A stretch of 64,000 bases of DNA from Flavobacteriales bacterium (GCA_022361195.1 JAKSBJ010000396.1:1-64000), one strand, 5' to 3'; shown: positions 1 through 9,707, counted from the first letter of the stretch. Notes: a model not told the origin generated them from the sequence alone. Made by a program: numbers and translations.

Positions 1-168
1 CAGGGAAATGAAGAAGCAAATTATACCCTCAACATCTATGACCTTGGAGGAAAAGTTGTTCATAGTGAAACTGTCGGTAATTCAGCCAACATTGCCTGGG
101 ATAAAAGTGGCTTCTACCTCATCGAAGTCCCCGAACTAAACCTTCAACAAAAAATTGCAGTTCCCTAA
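1..168 (+). CDS. C-terminal fragment, probable T9SS-sorted secreted protein
   Basis: The window opens inside a reading frame (frame 1) that runs 55 codons to TAA at 166-168. The visible tail reads YTLNIYDLGGKVVHSE and then SGFYLIEVPE, the pattern of alternating strands seen at the end of T9SS type A sorting domains (compare IFNLQGQMV...SGTYIVRLS in the gene at 17234). It would direct a secreted protein across the outer membrane. The final residues QQKIAVP are an acceptable T9SS tail but not a strict match. The body of the protein lies outside the window, so its function is unknown. Confidence 0.6.
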   Translation, partial: QGNEEANYTLNIYDLGGKVVHSETVGNSANIAWDKSGFYLIEVPELNLQQKIAVP

Positions 169-250
169 GACTTATTAACATTTTGATTCCGCCATCACTT
201 GTTAATAAATAATTCTCTGTCTATCTGCAAGACAAACAAGCCCTTTGCCG

Positions 251-258
251 TATATTTG
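251..258 (+). promoter_or_regulatory. -7 promoter box of dnaB
   Basis: TATATTTG matches the Bacteroidota -7 consensus TAnnTTTG exactly. Only five bases separate it from the dnaB ATG, so the transcript is expected to be leaderless or nearly so. Confidence 0.55.
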
Positions 259-263
259 TTAGG

Positions 264-1805
264 ATGAGCGATCAAAAGGACATAAGAACCCAAAATAAGC
301 GAAGTTTAGCATCAGCGTCGTTAAATGCTATTGGAGAGATTGGGAAATTACCGCCACAAGCGGTTGATTTGGAGGAAGCGGTATTGGGAGCAATGCTTTT
401 GGAAAAAAATGCGATCAATGATTCCATTGACATTTTGAAACCAGAGAGTTTCTACAAAATGGAACATCAAAAAATCTTCTCGGTTATTCTAGAACTCTTT
501 GCCAACTCTGAGAGTATTGATATTTTGAGTGTCACCGAACGTCTGCGAAAAAAAGGTGACTTACAAATGGTTGGTGGACCGGGTTATATTGCTCAATTAA
601 CCAATAAAATTGCCTCAGCAGCTCACGTTGAATATCATGCTCGTATCATCGCAGAGAAGTACATTCTTCGTTCGTTAATCGAAGTATCATCAGATGTAAT
701 TAAAAACGCTTACGACGAAACACAGGATGTTTTTAATGTCTTGAATGAGGCGGAAGAAGGTTTGTTTAAAATTGCCGAAGGAAACCTCAAAAAGAGTTAT
801 GCCGTGGTAAAGGACGTTGTTCAGGATGCCATGGAGGAAATTGAAAAGGCAGGAAAAAACCAGGATGGTATTAGTGGTGTTCCAACCGGATTTACTGAGT
901 TGGACAGATTAACCTCTGGTTGGCAAAAATCAGATATGATTGTTTTGGCTGCCCGTCCAGGAATGGGGAAAACGGCCTTTGTACTTTCAATGGCTGCAGG
1001 TTCAGCCATGAAATTTAATCAAGGAGTTGCCATTTTCTCATTGGAGATGTCAAATGTGCAGTTGGTAAAAAGGTTGATGGCCATGGAAACCGGAATTTCT
1101 TCTGAAAAACTGAAGAAAGGATTTACTGATCAAAGTGAGTGGCAAGAACTTCAGGAAAAAGTTCACCGACTTACTCAAGCACCTATTTATGTAGATGATA
1201 CTCCTGCCCTATCCATTTTTGAATTGAGAGCGAAATGTCGTCGTTTAAAAATGCAACACGACATTCAGCTGGTGATTATTGATTATCTCCAATTGATGTC
1301 AGCAGGAACTAAAACGGGTAACCGTGAGCAGGAAATTAGTACCATTTCCCGTTCCATTAAAGAAATTGCAAAAGAAATTAATGTTCCAATTATTGCCTTA
1401 TCTCAGCTCAGCCGATCGGTTGAAACACGTGGAGGTGATAAACGACCAATACTATCCGACCTTCGAGAATCTGGTGCGATTGAGCAGGATGCGGATATGG
1501 TATGTTTCATCTACCGTCCTGAGTATTATGGATTGATTGAAGATGAAAATGGAATGCCAACGGAAGGAATTGGCGAGATTATTGTTGCTAAACACAGAAA
1601 TGGTTCATTGGATACCGTTCGTCTAAGATTTATCAAAGAGTTAACAAAATTTGATAACTTAGATTCATTCGACACTATGGATTATGGTAGTGGTTTTAGT
1701 CCTAATAAGGATTTTGAAGCCAGTGCAGATACCATTACCCTTGGAAGTAAAATGAATGATGACGATGACTTTTTAAGCAACACAAATGATGAAGTCCCTT
1801 TCTAA
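264..1805 (+). CDS. dnaB: Replicative DNA helicase DnaB
   Basis: This is the hexameric 5'-3' helicase that unwinds DNA at the replication fork. At 513 aa it has normal family length. The N-terminal primase-interacting domain (about 30-130, beginning PPQAVDLEEAVLGAMLLE) is followed by the RecA-like motor from about residue 200. Walker A is ARPGMGKTAF, the Walker B region is LVIIDYLQLM, and the DnaB signature DLRESGAIEQDADM precedes the arginine-finger region. No intein is present. The C-terminus is an acidic tail. The ATG at 264 sits five bases after a -7 box. The last 20 bases overlap the next gene, so the two are probably co-transcribed. Confidence 0.97.
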   Translation: MSDQKDIRTQNKRSLASASLNAIGEIGKLPPQAVDLEEAVLGAMLLEKNAINDSIDILKPESFYKMEHQKIFSVILELFANSESIDILSVTERLRKKGDLQMVGGPGYIAQLTNKIASAAHVEYHARIIAEKYILRSLIEVSSDVIKNAYDETQDVFNVLNEAEEGLFKIAEGNLKKSYAVVKDVVQDAMEEIEKAGKNQDGISGVPTGFTELDRLTSGWQKSDMIVLAARPGMGKTAFVLSMAAGSAMKFNQGVAIFSLEMSNVQLVKRLMAMETGISSEKLKKGFTDQSEWQELQEKVHRLTQAPIYVDDTPALSIFELRAKCRRLKMQHDIQLVIIDYLQLMSAGTKTGNREQEISTISRSIKEIAKEINVPIIALSQLSRSVETRGGDKRPILSDLRESGAIEQDADMVCFIYRPEYYGLIEDENGMPTEGIGEIIVAKHRNGSLDTVRLRFIKELTKFDNLDSFDTMDYGSGFSPNKDFEASADTITLGSKMNDDDDFLSNTNDEVPF

Positions 1806-3051
1806 AATTATATTTCTATTCCTTTTTTTGCTGGCTAATAATGCCAAAGCATCCACCATTCTGGTTCCAATGGATGAATCGCAAAAAAATCACCTCAAAG
1901 CCTATGGTGTTGCATATTGGGTTTTAGAAAATGATGTGGTCATGGAGTGGTTATTGAACTACAGAGGAGGAAGCTTTCTTTTTCCTCACCAACAGTTAAT
2001 TGAAGAAGAGCTCATTATTAAAGGTATTAGCTATCAAATTTTACCCGACGTAAAAGTCAAACAAATTAAAGCGCAAATTGCCGATCCGGAAGTAAATATG
2101 GAAGTGGTACAATTAGAAACTGCACCAAAAATTGCTGTTTATACTCCACAAGGAAAACAACCCTGGGATGATGCAGTAACTCTCGTTTTAACCTATGCCG
2201 AAATTCCTTATGAGGAAATTTATGATTCGGCTATTGTAACAGGTGTTTTACCAGATTATGATTGGCTTCACCTACACCATGAAGATTTTACAGGTCAATA
2301 CGGAAAGTTTTATCGTAATTATAAATCTCAGGCTTGGTATCAAAAACAAGTACGAGATAACGAAGCCATGGCTGCCCAATTAGGATTTGACAAAGTTTCT
2401 CAACTGAAGTTGGCAGTAGCTCTAAAAATTAAACAGTATGTCGCCGGAGGCGGTTTCCTTTTTACTATGTGCTCTGGTACCGACAGTTTTGACATTGCTC
2501 TTGCTGCTCAGGAAACGGATATATGTGAACATATGTATGACCATGATCCAGCTGACCCTAACTTTCAAAATGAAATTGATTACGATTACGGATTCGCTTT
2601 TACAGATTATACCATTAGCGATGATCCTTTAGAATATGAATATTCAGATATTGATGGAACTAGGGATCATAGAATACCTGAAAATCAGGACAAATTTTTC
2701 CTATTTGATTTCTCTGCAAAGTGGGATATTGTACCAACCATGCTTTGTCAAAACCACACCAAAGAAATTGATGGTTTTATGGGACAGACAACTGACTTTC
2801 GCACGGAATTCATTAAACCTAACGTACTGATTATGGGGGAGAACAAAGCTCTTGGAACAGCTCGTTATATTCATGGCGAATTAGGTGAAGGTACCTGGAC
2901 ATTTTACGGAGGACATGATCCTGAAGACTATAAGCATTTTGTTGGCGACCCTCCAACTGACTTAAACTTACACCCTAACTCTCCGGGATACAGATTAATT
3001 TTGAACAATATTTTGTTCCCAGCTGCTAAGAAAAAGAAAAGAAAAACGTAA
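1786..3051 (+). CDS. Secreted protein of the dnaB-linked 'asparagine synthetase B' annotated family
   Basis: A 421-aa protein with an N-terminal signal peptide (hydrophobic IIFLFLFLLANNAKAS). Relatives in Flavobacteria are often annotated as asparagine synthetase B, but I see neither the N-terminal Cys glutaminase nor the ATP-pyrophosphatase loop of true AsnB, so that name is probably inherited error. Recognisable stretches are LNYRGGSFLFPH near the start, GGGFLFTMCSGTDSFD in the middle and GEGTWTFYGGHDPEDY near the end. The middle stretch resembles a class I glutamine amidotransferase-like nucleophile elbow with a Cys, which is only a suggestion. Two consecutive ATGs (1786, 1789) can start it. 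It overlaps dnaB by 20 bases. The last 57 bases recur as a non-coding copy at 9651-9707. Confidence 0.7.
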   Translation: MMKSLSKIIFLFLFLLANNAKASTILVPMDESQKNHLKAYGVAYWVLENDVVMEWLLNYRGGSFLFPHQQLIEEELIIKGISYQILPDVKVKQIKAQIADPEVNMEVVQLETAPKIAVYTPQGKQPWDDAVTLVLTYAEIPYEEIYDSAIVTGVLPDYDWLHLHHEDFTGQYGKFYRNYKSQAWYQKQVRDNEAMAAQLGFDKVSQLKLAVALKIKQYVAGGGFLFTMCSGTDSFDIALAAQETDICEHMYDHDPADPNFQNEIDYDYGFAFTDYTISDDPLEYEYSDIDGTRDHRIPENQDKFFLFDFSAKWDIVPTMLCQNHTKEIDGFMGQTTDFRTEFIKPNVLIMGENKALGTARYIHGELGEGTWTFYGGHDPEDYKHFVGDPPTDLNLHPNSPGYRLILNNILFPAAKKKKRKT

Positions 3052-3061
3052 TAAGATAATG

Positions 3062-3069
3062 TAAATTTG
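3062..3069 (+). promoter_or_regulatory. -7 promoter box of the PorE-like gene
   Basis: TAAATTTG is a perfect TAnnTTTG box, four bases from the ATG at 3074. It implies a leaderless transcript starting separately from the dnaB unit. Confidence 0.5.
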
Positions 3070-3073
3070 CAGC

Positions 3074-5434
3074 ATGATAAGAAAACTGCTATTAATTACC
3101 ACAACAAGTCTCTTATTTGCTCTACTAAACACAAATCAAACTTACGCACAAGGCTACAAAATTTTTAGAGCAAGACAACTTTCAGACAAAGGGCAATTTC
3201 AAAAAGCGAAATCATTATATGATAAAGCTTTAATCAAAGATAGTTTACACTACCAAGCCAATATTGAATTGGGGAACTTATACCTTGAATCTTTTCAGCA
3301 ATTTGATAGTGCTTACTATTATTTACACAGAGGTATCAATAACATTTCTAAAGATACCATTTACGACGACTTCTTTAACTACGCTAATGCATTAAGGTTA
3401 ATCGGTAAGTATGATTTAGCCCTGGAGAATTTTCACCTTTTTGAGAATAGTCTTGATACGACAAAGGCTATGAAATTCCCGCTGGATTCATTATTGAATA
3501 CCTACACGAACTACTGCAAAATAGCAAAGCAAATGGAAATAGATAAATCCGTCATTTCCTCAGTTGAAAACATGGATTTTTTCCTGAATACCAAAGAGAG
3601 TGAGTATACCTCTGTTTACTTTGAAGAGGACAGTACGTTAATGTTCAACGCCCGATACAAAGATTTGAAAAAAGAAAAACAATACATGGACAATCAGTAC
3701 ATGGAGAACATTTACATCTTTGATTTCAATGAAAGTGTCGCTTCTACCTATGATGAAGATATTGAACAGGAGAATCATCAAGCCATTGTAAGTAGAATTC
3801 CAAATACAGATTCAGTTATTGTTTTTTACCATAATTTTCTTTGGGTAGGTGCCTTGGAAAATGAACGTTTGGGAGAGTTATCTCGATTACCTGAAACCTT
3901 TTATGAAGGAGACTTTTATTGTCAACGACATGGAATTTATAACACCAATAAAGATTTATTTATCTTTTCAGGAAAGGCAAGTATTTCAGAAGATCTTGAT
4001 TTGTTTTATTCAATAAAAGACGAGCAAGGAAATTGGTCAACACCAGTTCCTTTTGGTCCAAATATCAATACTGCATTTGATGAAGACAGTCCATTTTTAT
4101 CGGCTAATGATAGTACCCTTTATTTTTCTTCAAAAGGACACCATACTTCAGGTGACTATGACATTTATAAGTCTCAAAAAGATGCAGATGGTTGGTCAAC
4201 ACCTGAGCCACTTCCCTACCCTATTAACTCACCAGGTGAGGATATTTATTTTGTTTTGAACTCAGGAGAAAAGTATGGATACTTAAGTTCTAACCGAAGC
4301 GGAGGTTTGGGAATGATGGATATTTATACAGTCTATTTAACTCCAGTTCCTGACTTTAGTTGTCCTCCTTTTGAAAACCCAAATTTGTTGGTTACCATGG
4401 ATATTACCGAAAGTCTTGATTCTAACTCGGTAGATTTAGAGTTTAACTGGAAGTTTGAGGATGGAACCACTGCAAAAGGTGAAGTGGTAGAGAAAGATTT
4501 TGAAACGCCGGGAGAGCACTTCGTTGCTATTGACATTTATGACATTAAAGGCGGACAAACGGAAGTACAAGAAGTAACGGAACTGGTCGTAATTGACTCT
4601 GTGAACTTTATAGGATTTGATTCAGAACCTTACTATTATATGGGAGATACAGTTGTGTTAGACGCCTCAGTATCTTACATGGAAGGATATGAATTGACTA
4701 ACTTTTATTGGATGGTTAGAGATTCCATTTTACCGCTTGATTCAAAACGAATCAGGCTTCCAAATTTATCAGCTGGAGAACATGACATCTCACTACAAAT
4801 ATTCGCTTCAGATGGCGACAACCTAATTTCTTTTTGTCAATACGATACCATTCGTATTCTAACACAATCTGAAACGGATTCTGTGACTAAATCAAATACA
4901 GACACAGATATCATAGCTGTTAACGATTCCGATCAGGATTTATCTGATACCAATCAAACAGATAACAACAATGACTCTGATCAAAGCCAAAATGACAACA
5001 ATACAAGCGACAATGATCACAACAACTCAACATCTGCTGATTCTTTAATGAACTCTAATGGTGTTGTTAATATTAGCTTTGAACCTATTTATTTTGGATT
5101 TGATAAAGCTTACCTTACCAAAACATCCACCAATGATTTGGACAAGTTGGCACAATATTTACTAGAGAACAACACGCACAAAGTAATCATTGTTGGACAT
5201 ACGGACGCTATGGGATCTGAACAATACAATATCCTCTTGTCTCAAAAACGAACAAAAAGTACTGTGAACTACTTAAATAATAAAGGAATCAAATCAAACC
5301 GAATATTTAATATATTAAACAAAGGAGAAAGTGATCCTGCAATGCCAAACATAAAACCTGATGGTACAGACAATCCACAGGGTAGAAAAAAGAACAGACG
5401 AGTTGAATTTATCATTATCAAACCTAAACAATGA
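3074..5434 (+). CDS. PorE-like envelope protein: TPR, PD40 propeller, PKD-like domain, OmpA domain
   Basis: A 786-aa exported protein (signal peptide ending near TYAQ). The order is TPR-type helices (about 25-110), a WD40/PD40-like propeller (about 170-420, motifs DEDSPFLSANDSTLYFSSKG and SSNRSGGLGMMDIY), a PKD-like module (about 430-505), a low-complexity Asn/Asp/Ser/Thr linker (about 596-660) and an OmpA peptidoglycan-binding domain (about 667-786, GHTDAMGS then LSQKR and NRRVEFII). The plan resembles the T9SS protein PorE, but a PKD-like module replaces the carboxypeptidase-regulatory fold and there is no lipobox. It probably bridges an outer-membrane complex and the cell wall. It is a paralogue of the gene at 9719 and overlaps the next gene by ATGA. 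Confidence 0.85.
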   Translation: MIRKLLLITTTSLLFALLNTNQTYAQGYKIFRARQLSDKGQFQKAKSLYDKALIKDSLHYQANIELGNLYLESFQQFDSAYYYLHRGINNISKDTIYDDFFNYANALRLIGKYDLALENFHLFENSLDTTKAMKFPLDSLLNTYTNYCKIAKQMEIDKSVISSVENMDFFLNTKESEYTSVYFEEDSTLMFNARYKDLKKEKQYMDNQYMENIYIFDFNESVASTYDEDIEQENHQAIVSRIPNTDSVIVFYHNFLWVGALENERLGELSRLPETFYEGDFYCQRHGIYNTNKDLFIFSGKASISEDLDLFYSIKDEQGNWSTPVPFGPNINTAFDEDSPFLSANDSTLYFSSKGHHTSGDYDIYKSQKDADGWSTPEPLPYPINSPGEDIYFVLNSGEKYGYLSSNRSGGLGMMDIYTVYLTPVPDFSCPPFENPNLLVTMDITESLDSNSVDLEFNWKFEDGTTAKGEVVEKDFETPGEHFVAIDIYDIKGGQTEVQEVTELVVIDSVNFIGFDSEPYYYMGDTVVLDASVSYMEGYELTNFYWMVRDSILPLDSKRIRLPNLSAGEHDISLQIFASDGDNLISFCQYDTIRILTQSETDSVTKSNTDTDIIAVNDSDQDLSDTNQTDNNNDSDQSQNDNNTSDNDHNNSTSADSLMNSNGVVNISFEPIYFGFDKAYLTKTSTNDLDKLAQYLLENNTHKVIIVGHTDAMGSEQYNILLSQKRTKSTVNYLNNKGIKSNRIFNILNKGESDPAMPNIKPDGTDNPQGRKKNRRVEFIIIKPKQ

Positions 5435-6396
5435 ACACAACTATAAAATGCTTACTATTAACTCTACATATCGCTATTGTACTTCAGCTCAATGCTCAAA
5501 TTGCTCCATCTGAATACGAAAATATTGACTACCTAATCACTTTTGGTAAGGATGCGGACAAAAAGTGGGGAGACGACGATAACGTTCAGGTTCATTTTTT
5601 TGTCATTCCAAAAGAAGAAACTGCTCCTGTCTACATTCGGGTTTATGACCCAGAAACCAGTGGTAAATACGACACTAAAAACAAAGAGTTTAACAGTACA
5701 ACAAAGTATAGAATTTTAGGTGGAGAGGGGGCCTTTTCAACCAAAGCAGCACGGAATATAAATCCTATAAAAGGATACGATAAAGGACGATTAATTTTAT
5801 CTAAAACCTTTGGAAACACTACTCAGTATGACGGAAAGTGGTATTCCTTTGGGCCTATCAACCCCAGTGAAGGTGAATATTCCAAGAAGTTTAAAGGATA
5901 CATTTTTAAAATGATCTGCGAAGGAACTTCAGGAGACGATGGTAATGCTTATAAATATGCTCTAAGCTATTCTAAAACCGAGAATATTCCTGTAGAAAAT
6001 GGTAATATCTTTACCTATGAAATGAGTTTCCACCTCAAGAGTAAAGTAACCTCTACTGCCCACATTTATCCTTTTATTGAAGAAGGCATTATTGCCATTA
6101 CTCAATATAATTTTGATGCTGATGATGATTTAGAAATGAGACTTACTTCAATAGCACGAAAGTTGATTCCTTTAAAAAGTAGTGCAGATGGGCAATGGAT
6201 TTCAAATACGCTTAAAATTTTAGAAAAAGAGGTAAACACTTCTTTGGACTTGCAATTGGTAAAACAATCTGCTTCAGGAAATGATATGGTGGTTCATATT
6301 CTAAACCAATACAAAGAAGCCGTTCCATTATTTTCAATTCCAATTGGAGGTAAGCCTAAATACAAGTATAATGTCAAAGTAAAAACCACTTTTTAA
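5431..6396 (+). CDS. Secreted protein of unknown function
   Basis: A 321-aa protein with a clear signal peptide (LLLTLHIAIVLQLNAQ). I recognise no named domain. The rest looks like beta-rich extracellular sequence, with the stretches VQVHFFVIPKEETAPVYIRVYDPE, FGPINPSEGEYSKKFKGYIF and a C-terminal strand-rich segment. It starts inside the stop codon of the PorE-like gene (ATGA overlap), and the SpoIIE sensor gene begins one base after its stop, so the three are almost certainly translated from one mRNA. Context suggests an envelope partner of the PorE-like protein or of the sensor. That role is inferred. Confidence 0.75.
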   Translation: MNTTIKCLLLTLHIAIVLQLNAQIAPSEYENIDYLITFGKDADKKWGDDDNVQVHFFVIPKEETAPVYIRVYDPETSGKYDTKNKEFNSTTKYRILGGEGAFSTKAARNINPIKGYDKGRLILSKTFGNTTQYDGKWYSFGPINPSEGEYSKKFKGYIFKMICEGTSGDDGNAYKYALSYSKTENIPVENGNIFTYEMSFHLKSKVTSTAHIYPFIEEGIIAITQYNFDADDDLEMRLTSIARKLIPLKSSADGQWISNTLKILEKEVNTSLDLQLVKQSASGNDMVVHILNQYKEAVPLFSIPIGGKPKYKYNVKVKTTF

Positions 6397-6397
6397 A

Positions 6398-9300
6398 ATG
6401 CGTTTTTTAGTTGGTCTTCTTCTTTTACTTTCTTTTTCGGCTAAAGGTCAAACCTATAACTTCAGCCATTTTGACGAAAAAGAGATTGGGGCCAGCTTTA
6501 TCTATGACTTTGACCAAAACAGCAAAAATCATCTTTACATAGCAACTTCAAAAGGACTTGTTCATTACGATGGCTTATCCTTTGATATCAATAGCAATCG
6601 AAAGAGTTTACTGGATGAATTTGTCCATAACATTTACATTGACAGCAAAGATCAAATTTGGATAGCTTATTATAAAGGAGGGTTGTCAATTCAATCAGAA
6701 AAAGGAATTCAACACATCAATGAATCTATTTTTGTAGAAGATTTCTTTGAAGACGAACAAGGTGAAACGCATGTAATTGCTGAGGGAAAAACCTATATCC
6801 TTCATAAAAACAAACTAAGTCCGGTAGAGGAGTTCGACGGAAAAAATAAGATTATTCCAATTGGTAAAGAACAATTCTTGAGTTTGGATGCTCATGGTTA
6901 TTTGAGTTTTATTGATGCTGATGGACGAGAAAAATCTGTTGCAGATTCAGTCCTGGACATTCATGCTAATCACCATAACTATCCTTTCATCTCACTTGGT
7001 GAATCACACATCACAGTTTACAATCCTTCACAAGATGGATATCCCGAAATTGAAATAAGGATATCATTTGATGAAATAGGACTTAAAACTAGAGTTACAT
7101 CTGCTCTTATGACTGAGAGTAAAGTCATTTTGGGAACAGAGGGAGATGGGTTGATCGAAGTTTTTTTAAATCCGGGGTATAAATCCTATTCTATAAAGCG
7201 ATTCACCAAAGAAAACGGCTTGTTAGCTGATCAAATTAATTCACTATTCATTGACTCTGAACAAACTTTATGGATAGGCTCTTACGGTAACGGAATTAGT
7301 TTTTTACCGGCCAATCGTATTTCTACTTTTGGTGTTACAAATAATCAATTAAAAAATCATGTTAACTCCATTGCTTATTTAAAAGGGCAATTGATTTTAG
7401 CCACCAATGATGGTATAAGTTCTCTCAAAGAGCCTGACCGATTCAACTTTGAGGCACTAAAAGGTGTGGAAGTAAGAGAATTAAGTGTCCGGAATGATAC
7501 CCTATGGTTAGGAACAGCAAAAGGCTTGTACTATGTCTATCGTGACAAGCTAGAAGCATTTCAGTTTCCTGATCTTGAGGTGCAACCCAAAATGATTCAT
7601 TGCATTCAGTTCAATGCCTCCTCCATTTATGTTGGAACCAATGATGGCTTGTTTATTTACGATTTTCAAACTAAATCCGCTCTCCATATTACGACTATTG
7701 ATGGTTTGGCTCACAATGTTATTGAGCATTTTATCATTGATGCTAACAGAACTTTTTGGTTTGATTCTCCCAACAGCCCCATTTACTCATATCGAAATCA
7801 AGAGTTTGTTTACCACAAGGATCTTGAAGGATTTAAGTCCTTTAATTTGAGTGACATCATCGAAACTCCTAAAGGAGACATTTGGTTTGCTACCGAAGGA
7901 GATGGAGCATTTTTATATCGAGATGGAGAATTCAGGCAATTTGATCAAAGTATGGGTCTATTGTCCAATTACATCTATTTCATTGAATTCACTCAAGATT
8001 CACAACTCATATTTGCCCATAAAAATGGCCTCAGTGTCCTCAATGAAAATCAGGACAATTTTGAATTTCTAAACAGTGATTACATTCCTGAATTACAATT
8101 CATAAAACCTCATTCGTCCTACTTAAGTCACAGCAATTATCTGTGGATTGGTACAGCAAATGGGAGTGTTAGAATTCCAAAAATCAATCAGCTTGAAGAG
8201 CACTATGTTCCTGATTTATCCTTTAAATCAGTAAACATAAATCATGAACCTTTTCCTATTGGGGAAGACATCCACCTTCCCTACGAAGATTATTATTTAG
8301 AAATTGATTTTGAAGCAATTGTACTCAAATATGCCGAAAGCATCTCTTTTGAATATAAACTCGAAGGATTTGACCAGGAATGGACTAAAGCAACATCTCA
8401 ACAAAGCCTTGCCAGATACCAATCGGTGAAAGATGGGAACTACACTTTCAAAGTTCGTCTGCTACTTAACGGAAATGAGACGGATAAGGAAATACAAATG
8501 AAAATTTTCGTGGAAAGTCCTATGTGGAAAAAGGCCTGGTTTTATGTCATCATCTTTTTCTTTCTTATTCTCCTATTCTTTTCAACCATTTGGGTTATTC
8601 ACAGTCGAAATAAAAAAATTCGCTATCAACTACAAAAAGAAGTTCATCGCCGAACGTTAGACCTTGTTCAAAAGAACTACAAAATCGCTGGAATTAATGC
8701 CGAACTAGAGGAGCTATCTAATCAATATTTAGAAGCTAAAAATACCGCTGAAGAGCAAACTAAATTAATGACCGAATCTATTGACTATGCTCAAAATATT
8801 CAAAAGGTATTGCTTCGTAAAAAAGAGTATAATGATTGGATCAATGTCTTTTCAGAATTCTACCTTCTCTTCAAACCTAAAGACATTGTAAGTGGTGATT
8901 TTTATTGGGGTTATCGAAAAGACAACTACACTTATGTTGTTGTAGCCGATTGTACTGGCCATGGTGTTCCAGGAGCTATGATTTCAATGCTCGGAGCTTC
9001 ATTTTTAGGAGATATCATCCAAAAGGAAACGGAAACTAATATTATTCTGGATGTTCTTAGAGAAAAGATTATCAGTGGATTTGGACAATCAGAAGAATCG
9101 TCACTTTACGACGGAATGGATATTTCTTTATTCCGTTTGAACACAGAAACCTTAGAGTGTCAATTTTCTGCGGCCATGAATCCATTGTTTCTAGTTCGAT
9201 CAAAAGAGTCTCCAGAAGCTTCTTCTGAAATTTTCAAGACCTCTGGTGAGTCTGATACACACAGGGTTTACACTACCCCATCAGACAGACAACCAATTGG

Positions 9301-9568
9301 TTATTATTACAAAATGACTCCCTTTAGAGCATTTAATTTTCAGTTGGTTAAAGGAGATCGAATTTACCTTATGTCCGACGGGTTAGTTGACCAATTTGGA
9401 GACAATGGGAAAGGCAAGTTCAAGAAGAAAAACCTAATCAAATTGATGCTGGAATTGGCTGACAAGAGTGCTGTGGAGCAAAAAGACAGAATTTGGGGGA
9501 CTATGGTAGACTGGATGGGAGAACATGAACAAATTGATGATATCACCTTAATTGGACTGGACATTTAA
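6398..9568 (+). CDS. Membrane sensor: propeller and Y_Y_Y ectodomain with SpoIIE (PP2C) phosphatase
   Basis: A 1056-aa protein with a signal peptide (LLLLLSFSAKGQ) and a periplasmic array of two-component-regulator propeller repeats (about 25-600, e.g. LFIDSEQTLWIGSYGNGISFL). A Y_Y_Y domain follows (about 628-704, YKLEGFDQEWTKA), then one transmembrane helix (about 709-735), a coiled-coil linker and a SpoIIE-type phosphatase (about 800-1056). Metal-binding motifs are visible: KPKDIVSGDFYW, ADCTGHGVPGAM, MSDGLVDQFGD and DDITLIGL. No histidine kinase or DNA-binding output is present. The phosphatase probably acts on a phosphorylated cytoplasmic antagonist of the STAS/anti-sigma type, but none is encoded nearby. 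It lies between two PorE-like paralogues, which suggests monitoring of the secretion machinery or envelope. Confidence 0.88.
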   Translation: MRFLVGLLLLLSFSAKGQTYNFSHFDEKEIGASFIYDFDQNSKNHLYIATSKGLVHYDGLSFDINSNRKSLLDEFVHNIYIDSKDQIWIAYYKGGLSIQSEKGIQHINESIFVEDFFEDEQGETHVIAEGKTYILHKNKLSPVEEFDGKNKIIPIGKEQFLSLDAHGYLSFIDADGREKSVADSVLDIHANHHNYPFISLGESHITVYNPSQDGYPEIEIRISFDEIGLKTRVTSALMTESKVILGTEGDGLIEVFLNPGYKSYSIKRFTKENGLLADQINSLFIDSEQTLWIGSYGNGISFLPANRISTFGVTNNQLKNHVNSIAYLKGQLILATNDGISSLKEPDRFNFEALKGVEVRELSVRNDTLWLGTAKGLYYVYRDKLEAFQFPDLEVQPKMIHCIQFNASSIYVGTNDGLFIYDFQTKSALHITTIDGLAHNVIEHFIIDANRTFWFDSPNSPIYSYRNQEFVYHKDLEGFKSFNLSDIIETPKGDIWFATEGDGAFLYRDGEFRQFDQSMGLLSNYIYFIEFTQDSQLIFAHKNGLSVLNENQDNFEFLNSDYIPELQFIKPHSSYLSHSNYLWIGTANGSVRIPKINQLEEHYVPDLSFKSVNINHEPFPIGEDIHLPYEDYYLEIDFEAIVLKYAESISFEYKLEGFDQEWTKATSQQSLARYQSVKDGNYTFKVRLLLNGNETDKEIQMKIFVESPMWKKAWFYVIIFFFLILLFFSTIWVIHSRNKKIRYQLQKEVHRRTLDLVQKNYKIAGINAELEELSNQYLEAKNTAEEQTKLMTESIDYAQNIQKVLLRKKEYNDWINVFSEFYLLFKPKDIVSGDFYWGYRKDNYTYVVVADCTGHGVPGAMISMLGASFLGDIIQKETETNIILDVLREKIISGFGQSEESSLYDGMDISLFRLNTETLECQFSAAMNPLFLVRSKESPEASSEIFKTSGESDTHRVYTTPSDRQPIGYYYKMTPFRAFNFQLVKGDRIYLMSDGLVDQFGDNGKGKFKKKNLIKLMLELADKSAVEQKDRIWGTMVDWMGEHEQIDDITLIGLDI

Positions 9569-9650
9569 CGCCAATTTATAATCCTTAAAAACAGCTTTTA
9601 AAAAAGCGTTTCTCACCTTTGTCTTAGCTTCAAATTCACTCGATTATCGT

Positions 9651-9707
9651 TTAATTTTGAACAATAATTTTGTTTTCCGCTGCCCAGAAAAAGAAAAGAA
9701 AAACGTA
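9651..9707 (+). repeat. Non-coding copy of the 3' end of the gene at 1786
   Basis: This segment aligns with 2995-3050, the last coding bases of the upstream secreted protein, with about 51 of 56 positions identical and one extra A. The last 21 bases are identical. It is not part of any complete gene here, and the extra base breaks the ancestral frame. Both copies lie directly upstream of a PorE-like gene (ATG 23 bases after the first copy, 11 after this one). It is either the scar of a duplication or a shared upstream promoter element. Confidence 0.75.

Noticed and set aside
1786-3051. Asparagine synthetase identity for the gene after dnaB
   Set aside because: Neither the N-terminal Cys glutaminase nor the PPi-loop of AsnB is visible. 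The common database name appears to be transitive error.
9569-9650. Possible weak terminator (GCTTTT-AA-AAAAGC) after the sensor gene
   Set aside because: The six-base AT-rich stem is too weak and no clear T run follows.
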